Notes: a model not told the origin generated them from the sequence alone. A DNA stretch of 64,000 nt from Zygaena filipendulae (GCA_907165275.2 OU015654.1:14558501-14622500); one strand, 5' to 3'. Counted from the stretch's first letter, positions 23,881 through 36,221 are shown. A program made the numbers and translations.

Positions 23881-24322
23881 ATAAAACATAAGTAAGTACT
23901 TATAGGTATCTATACTGGTATTTGCTAAAAAATAACTAGCTGAAAAACCACGTTGACACGAGTTTTCTAGTGGGCATCAAAAATAGCAGTTCTGTCATTT
24001 ATTTTCTGGTATTGAAAAAACTACGAAATCGTATATTCCATTACACGTGCGGAACCGTCATTGCAAAGAGTTCCGACTGTCAACCCTCACCTTCGGCTGC
24101 CCCTCGGCTCGGGTCGACATTTGTCGGAACTCTTTGCAATGACAGCCTTTCCGCACTTGTAATGGAATATACTATTTCGTAGTTTTTTCAATACCAGAAA
24201 ATAAATGACAGAACCGCTATTTTTGATGCCCACTAGAAAACTCGTGTCAACGTGGTTTTTCAGCTAGTTATTTTTTAGCAAATACCAGTATAGATACCTA
24301 TAAGTACTTACTTATGTTTTAT
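23881..24322. repeat. Long near-perfect palindrome (~440 bp)
   Basis: The left arm begins ataaaacataagtaagtact and the right arm ends in its reverse complement (24301-24322). The match continues inward, with only scattered differences, to cattgcaaagagttcc (about 24060) and ggaactctttgcaatg (about 24125), leaving a loop of roughly 45-50 bases. It has no coding content. It may be a foldback transposon or a young inverted duplication; transcription would give a hairpin RNA of about 190 bp. Confidence 0.9.
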
Positions 24323-25167
24323 GTATAATTTATAAAGTTGTTGGTTGTATACATATTGTTGATTATAGTAGTTAGGTGTGTAAATATTTTTTAATTGCTT
24401 AGTTCTTTATTTTATTTTGGAAATCTCATGATTTCAAAATATTATATCGGTTTTATTTTTTTTTATTCAATCGCGTTGCTTTGTCTATCAAGTCCTATCC
24501 AGTCACACATTGTCATTGGCACAATTACTTAAAAGTTGCAATTTAATAAAAAAGAAGAAGAAAAAGAGGTCGAGAGTTTTTTTTTGTTTATTCCTCTCAA
24601 AAGAAACAAACGAATTTAAGTTCATACAGTCAGATCAGATTTCGCTGTAATTTAAATCAAGGAAATGATTTAAATTGAATAGAATCTATATCTTTTTGCT
24701 TTATGAATTTTTATAATACTCAAAAGATGAATACCTTAATTTACTTGAGAATATACAAAATACCATAATAATATAACAAAAAGTAGTGAGTGTACCTACA
24801 TCAGTTTACATGTTATTATTTTCTATAGTTATATATAAAGATCGGACACCAGATAGTGATTTAAAATAAAAATAAATATGAAAGCGTTCTAAAAAAAGTC
24901 ATGTAATAATAATAATATATTATGTACCTACATACTAAGTGTACATTTCAGAACTTAGCCTGGTGTAGGTACTCCAAAAGCTTGGATTGTGTTTCACTAT
25001 ACCGTCGCGCGTCGTTTTATTTTTTTTTATTTTTAGAAGAAAATATTTAGTCAACTTAATTTTCTCTTCAAATTGGTATGGTAGGTATGACCATTATATT
25101 ATTTTGTTTTAAGGTTGGTAGTAAGGTTTAGAGTTTGTGAGGCTAGGCTAGGCCTTGTAAAGTTAGG
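24323..25167. other. AT-rich spacer, no gene seen
   Basis: No supported gene or structured repeat was found. A and T homopolymers are frequent. Confidence 0.55.
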
Positions 25168-25330
25168 GCGTTTATTTATTTGTTTATTTATTTTTATTTA
25201 TTTATTTATTTTTTTATTTATATGGAAGACCAGCAGCACAATTGTAATTTTGTATATTATATAAAATGTAATTATAACAAAGATGCTAATGATAGGTCTA
25301 CACAATATGTAGAAACAAATACACTATCAA
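25168..25330 (+). repeat. Interspersed repeat with (TTTA)n head, copy 1
   Basis: A tttatttattt head is followed by ggaagaccagcagcacaatt, an AT-rich segment and gctaatgataggtct. The same order occurs at 31497-31590 and 41167-41285. It may be the tail of a LINE or SINE on the opposite strand, but the class is unproven. Confidence 0.65.
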
Positions 25331-25551
25331 ATAACATAAAGCATCGACATAGCGTTCACACGGCATTAAATCGCCTTCACATAGTTTATACATACTACTA
25401 CATATATACCCAAAAATTATACAGTGAAACATAAAAATAAAACCAATTAGTGAACAAATAATTATAAGCGGAAGAAATCGTTGCCAAGCATCCGTCTCTG
25501 GTTGTCCAGCAGATCGCATAAGGGTCCTGTAGATAGAACATTAGCTGGCGG

Positions 25552-26529
25552 CTATTGGCTCCGTTCTTTTTGTTTCAAGTCACAACGAATATAAGCTCGA
25601 ACGATGTCAACGAAATTGGTATCACCAACGAAGCCGAGTCGCAGGGCACGCGATGCATCAAACAATATCGGCCAGCTGGCTACCATCGCTGCCACGAGTT
25701 CATCGCGCTCGAAGCGCACGCGCTTGGCCACTTCGTCGCCGGCCACCTCTCGCATCGCCTCCACCATCTCCCTCGCCGACACGCAAAGGCCGGGCAGAGC
25801 CAGCGCACGCCACACCCCTAGCGCCCCGGGAGGCAGTGTCGCCGCGTGCACCACGTTGCGCACCGCGGCCGCCGGACTGCACACCCATATCTTCTGCTCG
25901 GGGTCGACAGGGCACACGGCCTGTACGCCAGCCAGGGGTTCACGCACTATGCTACTCGCAAAAGACGAAGCGGCGCGGTTAGCGGCACCCGCCCGTACGG
26001 TCACGGTGGGCAGCCGCACCGCCCGTCCGTCTACAAACCCGCGACGCGAGTAATCATTAATGAGCAGCTCGCTCATCGCTTTTGCGGTTCCATACGAGGT
26101 CTGCGGGGTCGTCGCCGTCAGGTCGTGTACGGCCGCGGGCAAGTCGCCTCCGAACACACCAACGGTACTCGCGAACACGAACCTGGCACCGAGGGCTCGT
26201 CGTCGTACGGCCTCGAGAAGATTCCGCGTCACGTCGAAGTTGACGGTCAGCCCGAGGTCAAAGTCGACCTCCGCATGACCGCTGACGATCGCAGCTAGGT
26301 GGAACACAACGTCGCAGTGCTCGTCTATAAGCGACTCAGCAGCTTCAGGGCGGGCGAGTTCAATGGCTTCAGTCCGCACGGTACAAGTGGCGCACGCGCG
26401 GGGTTCCGGCGGGAGCAGCGCGTCGGTGAGCAGCAGTTCGGTGACCGGCAGTGGCGAGTCTTCACTGGCCAGCAGCTTGGCCACGCGTGCCCCTAAGAAA
26501 CCCGCAGCACCAGTCACTATGACCTTCAT
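25552..26529 (-). CDS. denD-like: NAD-dependent epimerase/dehydratase, D-erythronate dehydrogenase-like
   Basis: A single uninterrupted 325-codon frame starts at ATG (MKVIVTGAAGFLGARVAKLL) and encodes an extended short-chain dehydrogenase. The Rossmann motif GAAGFLG covers residues 7-13; FHLAAIVSG follows at 76-84. The catalytic set is S121 with Y146 and K150 (TSYGTAKAMSELL). The region FVDGRAVRLPTVTVRAG, ASSFASSIVREPL and SWPILFDASRALRLGF resembles bacterial DenD, which oxidises D-erythronate to 2-oxo-tetronate. The gene has no intron, is GC-rich, and lies between AT-rich repeat-bearing flanks, unlike the multi-exon host genes nearby. Bacterial-type sequence plus no intron suggests horizontal acquisition followed by integration. 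The frame is intact, so it is probably functional. Substrate is inferred from family resemblance only. Confidence 0.85.
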   Translation of the reverse strand: MKVIVTGAAGFLGARVAKLLASEDSPLPVTELLLTDALLPPEPRACATCTVRTEAIELARPEAAESLIDEHCDVVFHLAAIVSGHAEVDFDLGLTVNFDVTRNLLEAVRRRALGARFVFASTVGVFGGDLPAAVHDLTATTPQTSYGTAKAMSELLINDYSRRGFVDGRAVRLPTVTVRAGAANRAASSFASSIVREPLAGVQAVCPVDPEQKIWVCSPAAAVRNVVHAATLPPGALGVWRALALPGLCVSAREMVEAMREVAGDEVAKRVRFERDELVAAMVASWPILFDASRALRLGFVGDTNFVDIVRAYIRCDLKQKERSQ

Positions 26530-26669
26530 TTTACTTTTAGGTATTGTTAGACTGAAACTGGTCTAAACCGAACACATCTATCCAGCTGGGTACCTACCTA
26601 CTTCTGTTGTATCTTCAATAGTGAGGAATAAATAACATAACCCGTCTTTAGAAATATTTTTATCCAACT

Positions 26670-26983
26670 AGTATTTATATAAAACAAAATTGAAGTGTCT
26701 GTTTGTAATTCCAAATTAACACTTTTCCAACAAATGCACATGAAAGTAGGTATACGGAGATAACTACTTATATTTAAAAAGAATAGGTAAAATTTTTGTC
26801 GGCAGGTCTGTCTGTCTGTTTGTCCCTGCTAATCTCTGAAATGGCTGGACCGATTTTAACTGGACTTTCACAGGCAGATAACTGATGTTATATGGAGTAA
26901 CTTAGGCTACTTTTATTTTAGAAATAAATACTTCGTGCAGAAATTCCGAAACTCACGGGGGTGAAACCGCGGGGCACAGCTAG
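26670..26983 (+). mobile_element. Helitron-like element (Lep1-like)
   Basis: It ends gtgaaaccgcggggcacag then CTAG and T at 26980-26984. The body includes gtctgtctgtctgtttgtcc and a ctgaaatggctggaccgat phrase typical of these units. A second fragment of the same 5' part lies near 27147-27195. The start is approximate. Confidence 0.55.
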
Positions 26984-27549
26984 TTGGTTATATAATAATA
27001 TACCGTTTATCTTAACGGAGTTAATTTATTTAAATTCGATGGGTCACAGGTTATCTTGGAATGATACAGTCATCAAAATAATTTATTAAAAGGTACTTTT
27101 TAGCACCGCGTACAAACAATCTATATATACACATATTATACATATAGATAAAATTGAAGTGTCTATTTGTAATTTCAAATCCCAACAAATCATTTTAATG
27201 TAAAATGTTACCAAGACAAAAGTTATGAGATCTCGTGTAGAGCCAAACTTCTAACAGCTCTAGATGCCCTAACTCTACAAGGTGTAACTCACAGGCGAAT
27301 AAGAGAACATACTGTGTAAGAGAACATACTGTGTAACTTCACAAACTTTACACCTTAGTCAAACCCCAGCGTATAGTATTATATTATCTGTGCCCCAGCA
27401 TACACCCCATTTCATCTTATTTATCTATTGTCGTATCTAGGGTTTTTTTTCAGGGGGGCCATGCCCCTGACATGTCATGTTTATACTCGCGGGAGTCGCG
27501 GGAGGAAAGTTTTAAAAAATTAAGTCTACAAATTTGAAGAGTCGTTTTT

Positions 27550-27870
27550 TTATGTCATAGGGGGCAAACGGGCAAGTGGTACACCTGATGGTAAGTGATT
27601 ACCGCCGCCCATAGACATCTGCAATACCAGAAGGCATGCAGGTGCGTTGCCGACCTGGAATGGGGATGGGAACTGGCTTTCAAGTGGGGCTGCCGGAACA
27701 CACCGTTAGGTGCTTGGCGACAGATTTGCAACTTGAAGGTGGTAGCTAGCCAGCCGGGCACTAGAGAGCGCCCTACCACCATGCTATGGTTTCCTCGTCT
27801 GAAGTTAGTTATCAGTATTATAGTTTTTCGAATCGGTAGCCCAACATTCTGGGGTGGGCACTAGACCATC
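27550..27870 (+). repeat. Dispersed repeat with GGCAAGTGGTACACCTGATG
   Basis: A non-coding segment containing ggcaagtggtacacctgatg and an accgccgcccatagacatc phrase, followed by a variable tail. I know this wording as a common moth-genome repeat but cannot assign the class. The frames on both strands are incidental. Confidence 0.55.
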
Positions 27871-28669
27871 CTGGGGTGGGCTCGGTACAACTTCCCAGAG
27901 AGCATCCTAGGTCCTGTGAAGAGTTGCCATTAAAAGTTCTCTCAAAGCATGTGTGATTTGCATTTCGATGTAAATAACTTCAGAAGAAAAAAAATATTTA
28001 GATTGGCTGTATGGACTAAGTTTCCTTTTCTTTCCTCAAAAGAGGTAAACTTTACTAAAAAAAACTTAATTTAGACCATAGACGGAGTTAGACGGAGAAT
28101 TTGACGTTTGCCTTCCCCGAAAGGGGTTAACCAAAAAAAAATTAAAAGTACAGTACAGTTGGCATAGAAAATAATTAATTAACAGTTATTTGTGACACGG
28201 CGTGAGTCACGTGAGCTTTTAGTTTTTTTCTGTCGAAAGTGTTTGATTATTTAAAAATGACGTTAGCTTTGTAGAATCCATGTAGAATGTAGAATATATT
28301 AATAATCCTTATAAATCTTTTATTTTTATTTGATGTGATGTGTGCGAACAACGTAGCCATTACCGGCCTTACATTTTTATTAAAGAATCAATTTCATTGA
28401 CACGATAGTGACTAGATTATGTCATGCTCAGTCGCTCGAACGTCGCTCGGTTCCCTCTAATATGGTTGAGCGGGGCGGGGCTTACGAGCACGTCATACTC
28501 GTGAACGGGTGCCGTCAGTTGGTACTGGTCATCTCTGGTCTACTATTATAGATGCTTAATCCTAACCTAATGTCTCTATAGTCAGCTGTACCTGCCGCAT
28601 GTAGTTTATTGCTGGTTACGGCTCATTATTCTCACATAATTAAAGTTGGGTTACCACTAATATTATATA
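27871..28669. other. AT-rich spacer, no gene seen
   Basis: No supported gene was found. The stretch gcgggcggggct-like at about 28470 is an isolated GC-rich spot. Confidence 0.5.
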
Positions 28670-28899
28670 TCTAATATATATAAATCACGTGTCACGTTGT
28701 TTGTCCGCGATGGACTCCGAAACTACTGAACTGATTTTGATAAAATTTTGCAACCATTTATAATATGGTTCAACTTAAAAGATAGGATAGTTTTTATCCC
28801 GGAATTCCCTCGGGAACTGAAGAACATAGATTACTTTTTTCCCGCAACCTCCGCGGGAACTCCGAAATTACCGCGGATGAAATCGCGGGGGACAGCTAG
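28670..28899 (+). mobile_element. Helitron-like element, subfamily 2
   Basis: It starts TC after an A and runs through atataaatcacgtgtcacg and tttgtccgcgatggactcc. It ends gaaatcgcgggggacag then CTAG and T (28896-28900). A close relative is at 36737-37000. Confidence 0.65.
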
Positions 28900-29396
28900 T
28901 ACATTATAATTTTAAACTGACAGCGTGATGCTGTAGAGTTTGTTGCGCAGCTTCTTCTCTTCAGCCATAGCACTAGGAAGCTGTGAAGGGTGGATATTTT
29001 ATGGGTGCTATCTACTGTAAACTATAATTTTATTGACTTCAAAAAGAGCCACATTATGGGCCTAATTTGAATAAATGATTTGACTATTGACTATTGAAAT
29101 ATCTGAGTATTATGCGAGTTTCACATGCTTTCACGCCTTAACGGCTCAACTAATGTTGCATTCATGTTTTGAGAGATATAGAGAGGGACATAGGGTACCT
29201 ACTTTAATCTAAGAATGGGCTAGTCTAGATGACTAATTTTTTTTAGTTCGTCTTATAGATTATTAAAATATATTATAGGACACTTTTTTACGTTATCAAA
29301 AAAATTAAGGCGATACATTGAGTTGAAATTATGTGAAAAAAAAATTGCCTAAAACCACACTGCAGAAGTGAAATCTTTTTATATCTTGAGATATTA

Positions 29397-29830
29397 ATTT
29401 TACTAATATTATAAACGTGAAGGGTGTGGATGTTTGGATGTTTGTTACTCAATCATGCAAACACGGCTGAACGGATTTATATGAAATTTGGCATGCACGT
29501 TGTCAGGGGTACAGAAAAGGACATAGGATACTTTTTATCCCGGAATTCCCGCGGGAACTCTGAAATTACCGTGCGTGGAACCGCGGGGCACAGCTAATCC
29601 TACTAATACTATAAACGCGAAAGTTTGTAAGAATGGATTGATGAATGGATGGATGTATGGATGGATGGATGGATGTTTGTTACTCTTTCACGCAAAAACT
29701 ACTAGATGGATTTAAATGAAACTTTACAATAATATAGCCTATACATAAGATTAAACTTATGGTACTTTTTATCCCGGAATTCCCGCGAGAACTCTGAAAT
29801 TAACACGAGATTGTTTTAATTTATAGTATT
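29397..29830 (+). mobile_element. Two adjacent Helitron-like units
   Basis: The first starts tactaatattataaacgtg and ends ggggcacagCTAA (29596). The second begins immediately with TCCTACTAATACTATAAACG and stops after the ggaattcccgcg region, lacking its 3' end. The second carries a short (GGAT)n run at 29633-29675. Head-to-tail insertion is common for these elements. Confidence 0.6.
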
Positions 29831-31490
29831 TGTTAATTTGAAAAAACAGAAACAATAAATTACCTGATCGAAATCGAAGATTTTAGGAAACTCTGTATAC
29901 TTGCATTCTATCTCATTCTCTCACAGGCTAAATCTTATTTGTGAACATCATTGTCTCTTTTCAGTGTCGTTTTTTCGTTTCATCGAATGTTCAAATCACA
30001 ACGGTGCTAAAGAAGTTTTCACTTCAAATGATCCTTGTTTTCAATTCGGCATTGTGCGCCCACTATAAGTCTGGTTAATTTGTGCCACTGTGTGCGCCAC
30101 TGAGTCGCATTATGCTCTATTATGCTCTGTAATTAGAAAGCAGGGAATATTTATAATTAAAGTTATTATTAAACATTAAAAAAAAACCAAAAAAACATAC
30201 GTACTTTTTGGAAGTAGAACTGATATTCATTACTACTAGGAGTTTAGGTTAGGGCAGATTAGGCTCTTTCATTTACTTTTATTCATTCGTTCGAGTACTA
30301 AAGGTACGAGGTTAGGTTTATTAGACTAGTTCAGTTCAGCAATCAGTGTTCGGAAACGGGTTTTTTTAGTTAATTCATCCTTTCGATCTGGACCAGGGAC
30401 CTACAATGTTGTTGGGAGAAATTTCAAATTATAATATAATCTTGAGTGTACTGTTAAAGTAAACTGTTTTCGATACTGACTGTACTTTTTAAAGGTCGTT
30501 TGAAGGACACAGCTGACTGACAATCTGATGATTATCTGTGAAGCGGCGAACCGTGAACTGTGAAGAAATGTGACTGAGGATTGAGGAATCCAACCGTGGT
30601 TTAGTGGCTATTGATTGGGTACGAACTACGACGTCCAGCAGCCAGCAGCGACCCAGAAGTCCCAGCACAGACCACATAAAAGCTACCTAACTAGGTACAC
30701 CGTTGACCTTTTTTCTAAGTATACCGATGGTAAACATTTATCGAGCAATTTCGTAGGTGAATGCATAGAATCTGTTTTCAGACGCATCAAACGCGATGCT
30801 AGCGTAATTAATTACTCAATTAACGAACGGATTATCAACTTGACAAGTGTCGGTGAGTGGTCTCGCGATAACAGCTGATAAGGTAGGTACTAGCGCCATG
30901 TATGTGCCTAGATTCGTTTGAGACTTGTATAAATCGGTGCATGTTTACATCCAGTCCAGTCACCTGTACTGACTGACATCTGTTCTATCAGAGTGAGTGC
31001 TCACTTTTCTATTATTTTATTAAGAAGATGCCTGTGTTCTTCATCACTCATCAGTTAGTTACATATCACTATAGTGTATTTTTCTACACAAAACATTTGC
31101 AATTAATACATTTAACTTCTCTGGTTTTGGTCTGACTTGTCAGACTTTTCATGACTTATGAATAATTTTATATTTAATATTGATCTCTTGTACAGCCACA
31201 TGTTTCTCTCTATATCTGGTTAACTTGCAACAGAGAGTGCCTTGCTATTTGCTGCTTATCTATTGTATTCTGCAAGCAATAAAAAGTATTCAAGTGACTT
31301 AAAAAAGTTTTGTGGGACAGTGAGGATGGCCGTGTCAAGTGGGTTAGCTCAGCATAATAATTAGTAAAAATTTTGTGTTGAGTACTCGCAGGATTATTGG
31401 GCAGTTGTTATCTTGGCAACACCTTGTATAACATTCACACACTGTTACTAATTATAATAAAATTATTAATGTAAAGTATGGGGAAATGTC
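29831..31490. other. AT-rich DNA, no gene seen
   Basis: No frame with recognisable product. The 87-codon frame at 30615-30878 has no ATG at its start, no family match and no splice context. Confidence 0.5.
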
Positions 31491-31496
31491 TCCATT

Positions 31497-31590
31497 ACAC
31501 ATTTATTTATTTGGAAGACCAGCAGCATAATTATAATTTGTATATACACAAAAATGCTAATGATAAGTCTTCACATGTAGATACTTACTC
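31497..31590 (+). repeat. Interspersed repeat with (TTTA)n head, copy 2
   Basis: Same order as at 25168: tttatttatttggaagacc, agcagcataatt, then a gctaatgataagtcttcac phrase. Confidence 0.65.
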
Positions 31591-33251
31591 TGCTTACTCT
31601 TGCCAAACGTCTGATGTGCAGTCATTATCTCAATCCATGTATCCACAATCAAATCACATACCTACAGGGTTAGTAGGGAGGAGGGCAGGTAATCAGAGCA
31701 TCCAACAATCATGTGATCGTGTTTCACTTGTTTCTGGATTATTACCTTAGTAAAATAAACCTCAAGTCTATCTCCTTGAAGGTGAGCAACAGCATTCACT
31801 AGTATTTTTCTACACAGATATACTGAAGTGTTGAATTCCAAAATTTGGAAATAACAACAGTTATGAAGCAAACAGGTCTGCTTTCTTCTATTGTGAGCTG
31901 CTAAGCACACTGCAACAGACTTATTCCATTATTTTAAAGTCTGTAAGATTTGTTAGGAACTAGCTGATGCCTGTGGTTGCACCTGCATAAAATAGTTTTG
32001 ACTACTAATGGTAGGTATAACCTTATATCTAGCTTCCTATTTTGACAAAACAAAAAATGTTGCTCCCACTTAAGCCTTATCTGCCTGTGACAACCGTATT
32101 ATAATTCTTAAAGCAGTTTTCTATATTAGTGTAAACAGACAGAAGGATTTTACTATTGTATTATATGTACAGATGTTTATGAAGTGTGTGTGCACACAAT
32201 GCAGACTCATTATTATTAAATCATTAAAGCATTATTATGTTCTTTGTTCACAACCTGTCAGCATGAACTTATGATTAGACTTGTATTGAGGTGCTGATAA
32301 CGACTTTCCTCTGTTTGCTTTACTCACCATACCTCACATAACTTGTTTTTGATTGCATTAGAAAAATACCCAAATATTAGAATTCAAATTACTTCATGTA
32401 AAATATTGTAAATTTAAAAATGCTTTTCTGTGTGTCAAAAATTCTTTGTGGTTTCTCCGAGAAGGTAAATTACTTAGTAGTGTTTCTGAAAGGAGACACA
32501 TGACGTGTAAAATATTTATTTTTGTACTAACACAACATTTGTTAGTTATTGTTGTTTGTTAGCTCTCATTTTGTTTGGCATTGTACACACTACACAGTGC
32601 GCAGTGCAGGCTGTCTTTGTTGACTTCGATGCAGTCTTTGTTGCCTCGATGGCACTTATACATTAACCAAAACTACAATGAGATTGATATCAAATAAGAT
32701 TTTGCCAATGAATTATGGTTGAGATATTTTAAGAGTTCAGTAGCTATTTACCTATAGTAAAATCGGAACCCTTATATTTTCGTCATAAACGCCCGTTTGT
32801 CCATCAGTTGGATCGTATGTCACAGCTACTTTTATTTAGATTAGAATTAGCCGTTCTCGCAGTTTAACCGGCGGCGGTAATTTCAGACATCTCGCAGGTC
32901 ACTTGATCACGTAAAATCTTTCAATCAAAACTCTAGTTTTGCGTGACCACGTGACATAACGTTTCGGAAACCCACGTTTTTTGTTAAGGTGATTTATCAC
33001 TGTTTTTTTAAATGTATATTTTTTTATACGTTACATCTATGTACATACCTAATAAGCACTAATTATCGAGAGCTTGAATATGTCCGTCGTTTAAAATTAC
33101 AAATTGTATATGTCACCATAAAATTGCTAATGAAGTGCTGAGGAAAGAGAATGTGTTACCTATGCAATGGCGGAATGGTCGCACACCTGACACCGTGGTC
33201 GGCGGTCGAACATGAGAAATCGATAGGTACCCGCGGCACAATTAATTTTAA
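31591..33251. other. AT-rich DNA, no gene seen
   Basis: No supported coding region, RNA gene or structured repeat, apart from a small fragment at 32760-32830 related to the repeat at 355-660. Confidence 0.5.
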
Positions 33252-33430
33252 CTAGCTGTTCCCCCCCCGCGGTTTCACCCGCGTTAATTTCGGAGTAACC
33301 GCGGGAATTCCGGGACAAAAAGTACTCCTGACAATATGTGTGCAAAATTTCACGAGGATCGGTTGAGCCGTTAAGGCGTGAAAGCGTAACAGACAGACAG
33401 AGTTACTTTCGCATTTATAATTAGTAAGGA
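33252..33430 (-). mobile_element. Helitron-like element, reverse orientation
   Basis: On the plus strand it begins with CTAG after A and the hairpin region gcggtttcacccgcg. It ends tataattagtaagga before T, the reverse complement of the usual TCCTTACTAATTATA start. The body includes ggttgagccgttaaggcgtg. Confidence 0.65.
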
Positions 33431-34596
33431 TTGGCATTCAACTAAATTCGACAGAATCAGTTATTATCAGTTATTATTAGTGTGATAAAAAGATTGGCCA
33501 AAAAAAAACTCACTAAAAGTAGTTAAGGTACCTAAATAGTGAAATGGGCCGAAAATTTTTTGGTAAGAACTTGGCCTTTTACCCTAACTTTAAATCTGAC
33601 ATGAACATCTCTCGGTCTCGTCTCAAAAAAGACCAAATACAGGTAAGGATGTATTAGATAATTCAAATACCTACCTAGGTTTAGGATAGAAATGCCGAAT
33701 GTCAGGTAGGTTCCCTTTTTCATTGTAGGTACCTACTGTAGTAGGTAGGTTCACAGCTCATTAGGTACCAACCGTTGTTTGTGTGGCGCTGCAGTAGGCC
33801 GGTGCACGGAGCATGAAGCACAGTGTGGTCAGTGGTCTCAGTCACAGTCATGGGATCAACTACCAGAGCAAGTGAATATTTGGCACCCGCTAGCTGTAGG
33901 TATACGGAGCCGGTACCGGTGCCGGTACGGTGCAGTGTCGCCAAGGTGTCGTGCCTACCGACCGACCACACGAATATAGTATACGACATACGGTTATACC
34001 TCCCCCTTGGATTCGTTTTTTGGTCTGCTCACATTTTGTATGTGAAATTGGACATTAGGCAGCATTTCAAGTAGATATTATTTTCATTAATGATGGAAGG
34101 ATAGAGTTTATTTATAATGTTTTTAATACCTATACATATTTTTGTAGAGTTTTGAGTTCTAGGAGCCTACTATTTACATCATAATTTTGCAGTCTTAGGT
34201 TGTAATAAGTCATATTACAATCATAAATAATTATATAGTCTTATTATAAACCTTACTTACAAGAAGTTTAATGATTAGGTAGATGTCGCTGCCCGCTGGA
34301 GAGTTGAAATACGGGCTTCGCATAGTTCAGCCTCCAATCTCCCAAAGATAAAGAAATTGTCACTTCTTATCATTAGGTGTATGATGGCCTGTAAAATGTA
34401 GGCGAAATTTGAATTTATTTATTTATTTAAAACCCATATGCGATACGCGATAGTGTAGCACCATGTAGCACTATACGTAGATAGATACCTACGTATTGTG
34501 CAGGTACTAGATGTCCCGCGCGGTTTCACCCGTGATAATTTCGGAGTTCCCCGGCATTGTTGCATACAAACTTCCACATAAAAGGGGTTGAATTTT
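33431..34596. other. AT-rich DNA, no gene seen
   Basis: No supported gene. The short palindrome-like ggagccggtaccggtgccgg lies near 33907. Another CCGCG-type repeat fragment lies at about 34515-34590. Confidence 0.5.
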
Positions 34597-35474
34597 TAAC
34601 CGACTTCCAAAAAGGAAGAGGTTCTTTTTTTTGTTTGAAAGAGTTTACTCCCAATTAGGTCCCATTGCTACCAAGTCGGGATCTGATGATGGGATCTTGG
34701 AGAAATCGAGGGAAGTCTTCAAAAATTATAGACACACCTATAGCGATTTGGGTATTTTTTATAGTAAATCGTTCATTTGCTTTCGAAAAGCAAAATTTGA
34801 AGAAGTGGAACTGATGGTAGTTCTGATGACCTGTGGTCTTCACCACAGATGGTCATCAGAACTACTAAATAATAGGTATTGCACAGATTCCGATTCGTTA
34901 ACATTAATGTGGTTTCTAAACAATTTATGTTCGTCGCAATGTATATGGTGAAGTGGAACTGATGGTGATGTACCAGGAGAATTTTTCAAAAATTAACGTC
35001 CCTGCATCGGAAAAAGCAATATTTTGTAAAAGGTTATGAGCAGTTGACATAAGGATGTTGTAACTTAGATAAATTACAAACCGACTCACTAAAAATCAAG
35101 AAATAAACAAATTTTTAACAAAAAAATTAAAACCGACTTGCAAAAAACACAAAACTAAAAAGCTAAAAATAACAAAATACCGATTTAATCCAACAGACAA
35201 AAATACACGTATATTGGTTTGTGCTACCACTTTTCAATTTGAAGTCGGTGACAAGCCAAATTTGGAGTAGGTAGATTGGCTAAGTCCACTCCCGCCGCGA
35301 GCTCGTCGTGAGCTGAACAACCCAAGAGGGCAGACGTAAGCGGGCTTGGCACCGAATTCAAATTAAAAAGTGGGAGCACAAACCAATTTAGTGTATTTTT
35401 GTCTGTTGGATTAAATCGGTATTTTGTTATTTTTAGCTTATTAGTTTTGTGTTTTTGGAAGTCGGTTTTAATTA
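34597..35474 (-). repeat. Foldback composite repeat, copy C
   Basis: Reverse orientation relative to copy A. It begins aaccgacttccaaaaagg, carries one body unit and ends with the palindromic half (about 35110-35474), whose inner arms meet near 35290. Confidence 0.75.
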
Positions 35475-35581
35475 AAAATCCTTTCTTAGTTCACACCTAC
35501 GTCCCTAAAGAAATATTTGTGCAAAATTTCATGGTTCTAGACCCAGCGGTTTCAGCTGTGCGTTGATCGATCAGTCATTTA

Positions 35582-35646
35582 CGGCTGCACTATAAGAGTC
35601 GACTTAATTAAGTAATCATTAAAAGTCGACTATATGAGTGCGGCCG
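35582..35646. mobile_element. Harbinger-like MITE, copy 3 (65-bp internal deletion)
   Basis: Only the terminal inverted repeats remain: cggctgcac at the left and gagtgcggccg at the right, separated by the gtcgacttaattaag arms. TTA flanks both sides (35579-35581 and 35647-35649), again a TWA target duplication. Confidence 0.75.
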
Positions 35647-36185
35647 TTAGTTTCTGCTTTTATAATACTAACTAAAATATATTCCACAGCTAACCGTTAA
35701 CGCAGCGTATGCAATGGAATGGAAGTTCGCAAATGGAATATTTTGTACTGTTTTAGCAACATTTTTAATTGCTGCTTCGCAGTCCGCTCCCTATCGGTCT
35801 TAGCGTAATGATATAGCGTATAGACTTCCTCGATAAATGGGTTATCTAACACTGAAATAATTTTTCAAATCAGACCAGTAGTTCCTGAGATTAGCGCGTT
35901 CGAGCAAACAAACTCTTCAGCTTTATAATACTAGTATAGATAGATTTGTAGTATAATTCTTTGCTACCAGAACAAGTATCTCTCTGAGGCTAACCTAAAC
36001 TAACCTGGGCTGAGCCAGCATTGTGGTCGTGGCCACTCGGCACACCTCGCCGCGCGCCACTTCCTTTTGTTTGGTAGGACACGTCCGGGTCGCTCGGAGC
36101 CGCTGCCCGCAGCCCTGCGCCGGCAGGCGAGCGTGGCTGGACCGGTCCGGCGCGGGTCGGCCGCGCGCGCACAATGCGCCCGCCG

Positions 36186-36221
36186 TGACGCGTGACGCAT
36201 GACGCGTGACGCGTGACGCCT
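36186..36221. promoter_or_regulatory. Five 7-bp TGACGC repeats upstream of AGL
   Basis: The word TGACGC occurs at 36186, 36193, 36200, 36207 and 36214, exactly 7 bp apart. TGACG is the half-site of CRE/AP-1 type bZIP factors. The cluster lies about 45 bp before the TATA box, a plausible promoter element for a metabolic gene, but function is inferred. Confidence 0.5.

Noticed and set aside
30615..30878. 87-codon frame
   Set aside because: No ATG start, no recognised family, and no splice sites around it.
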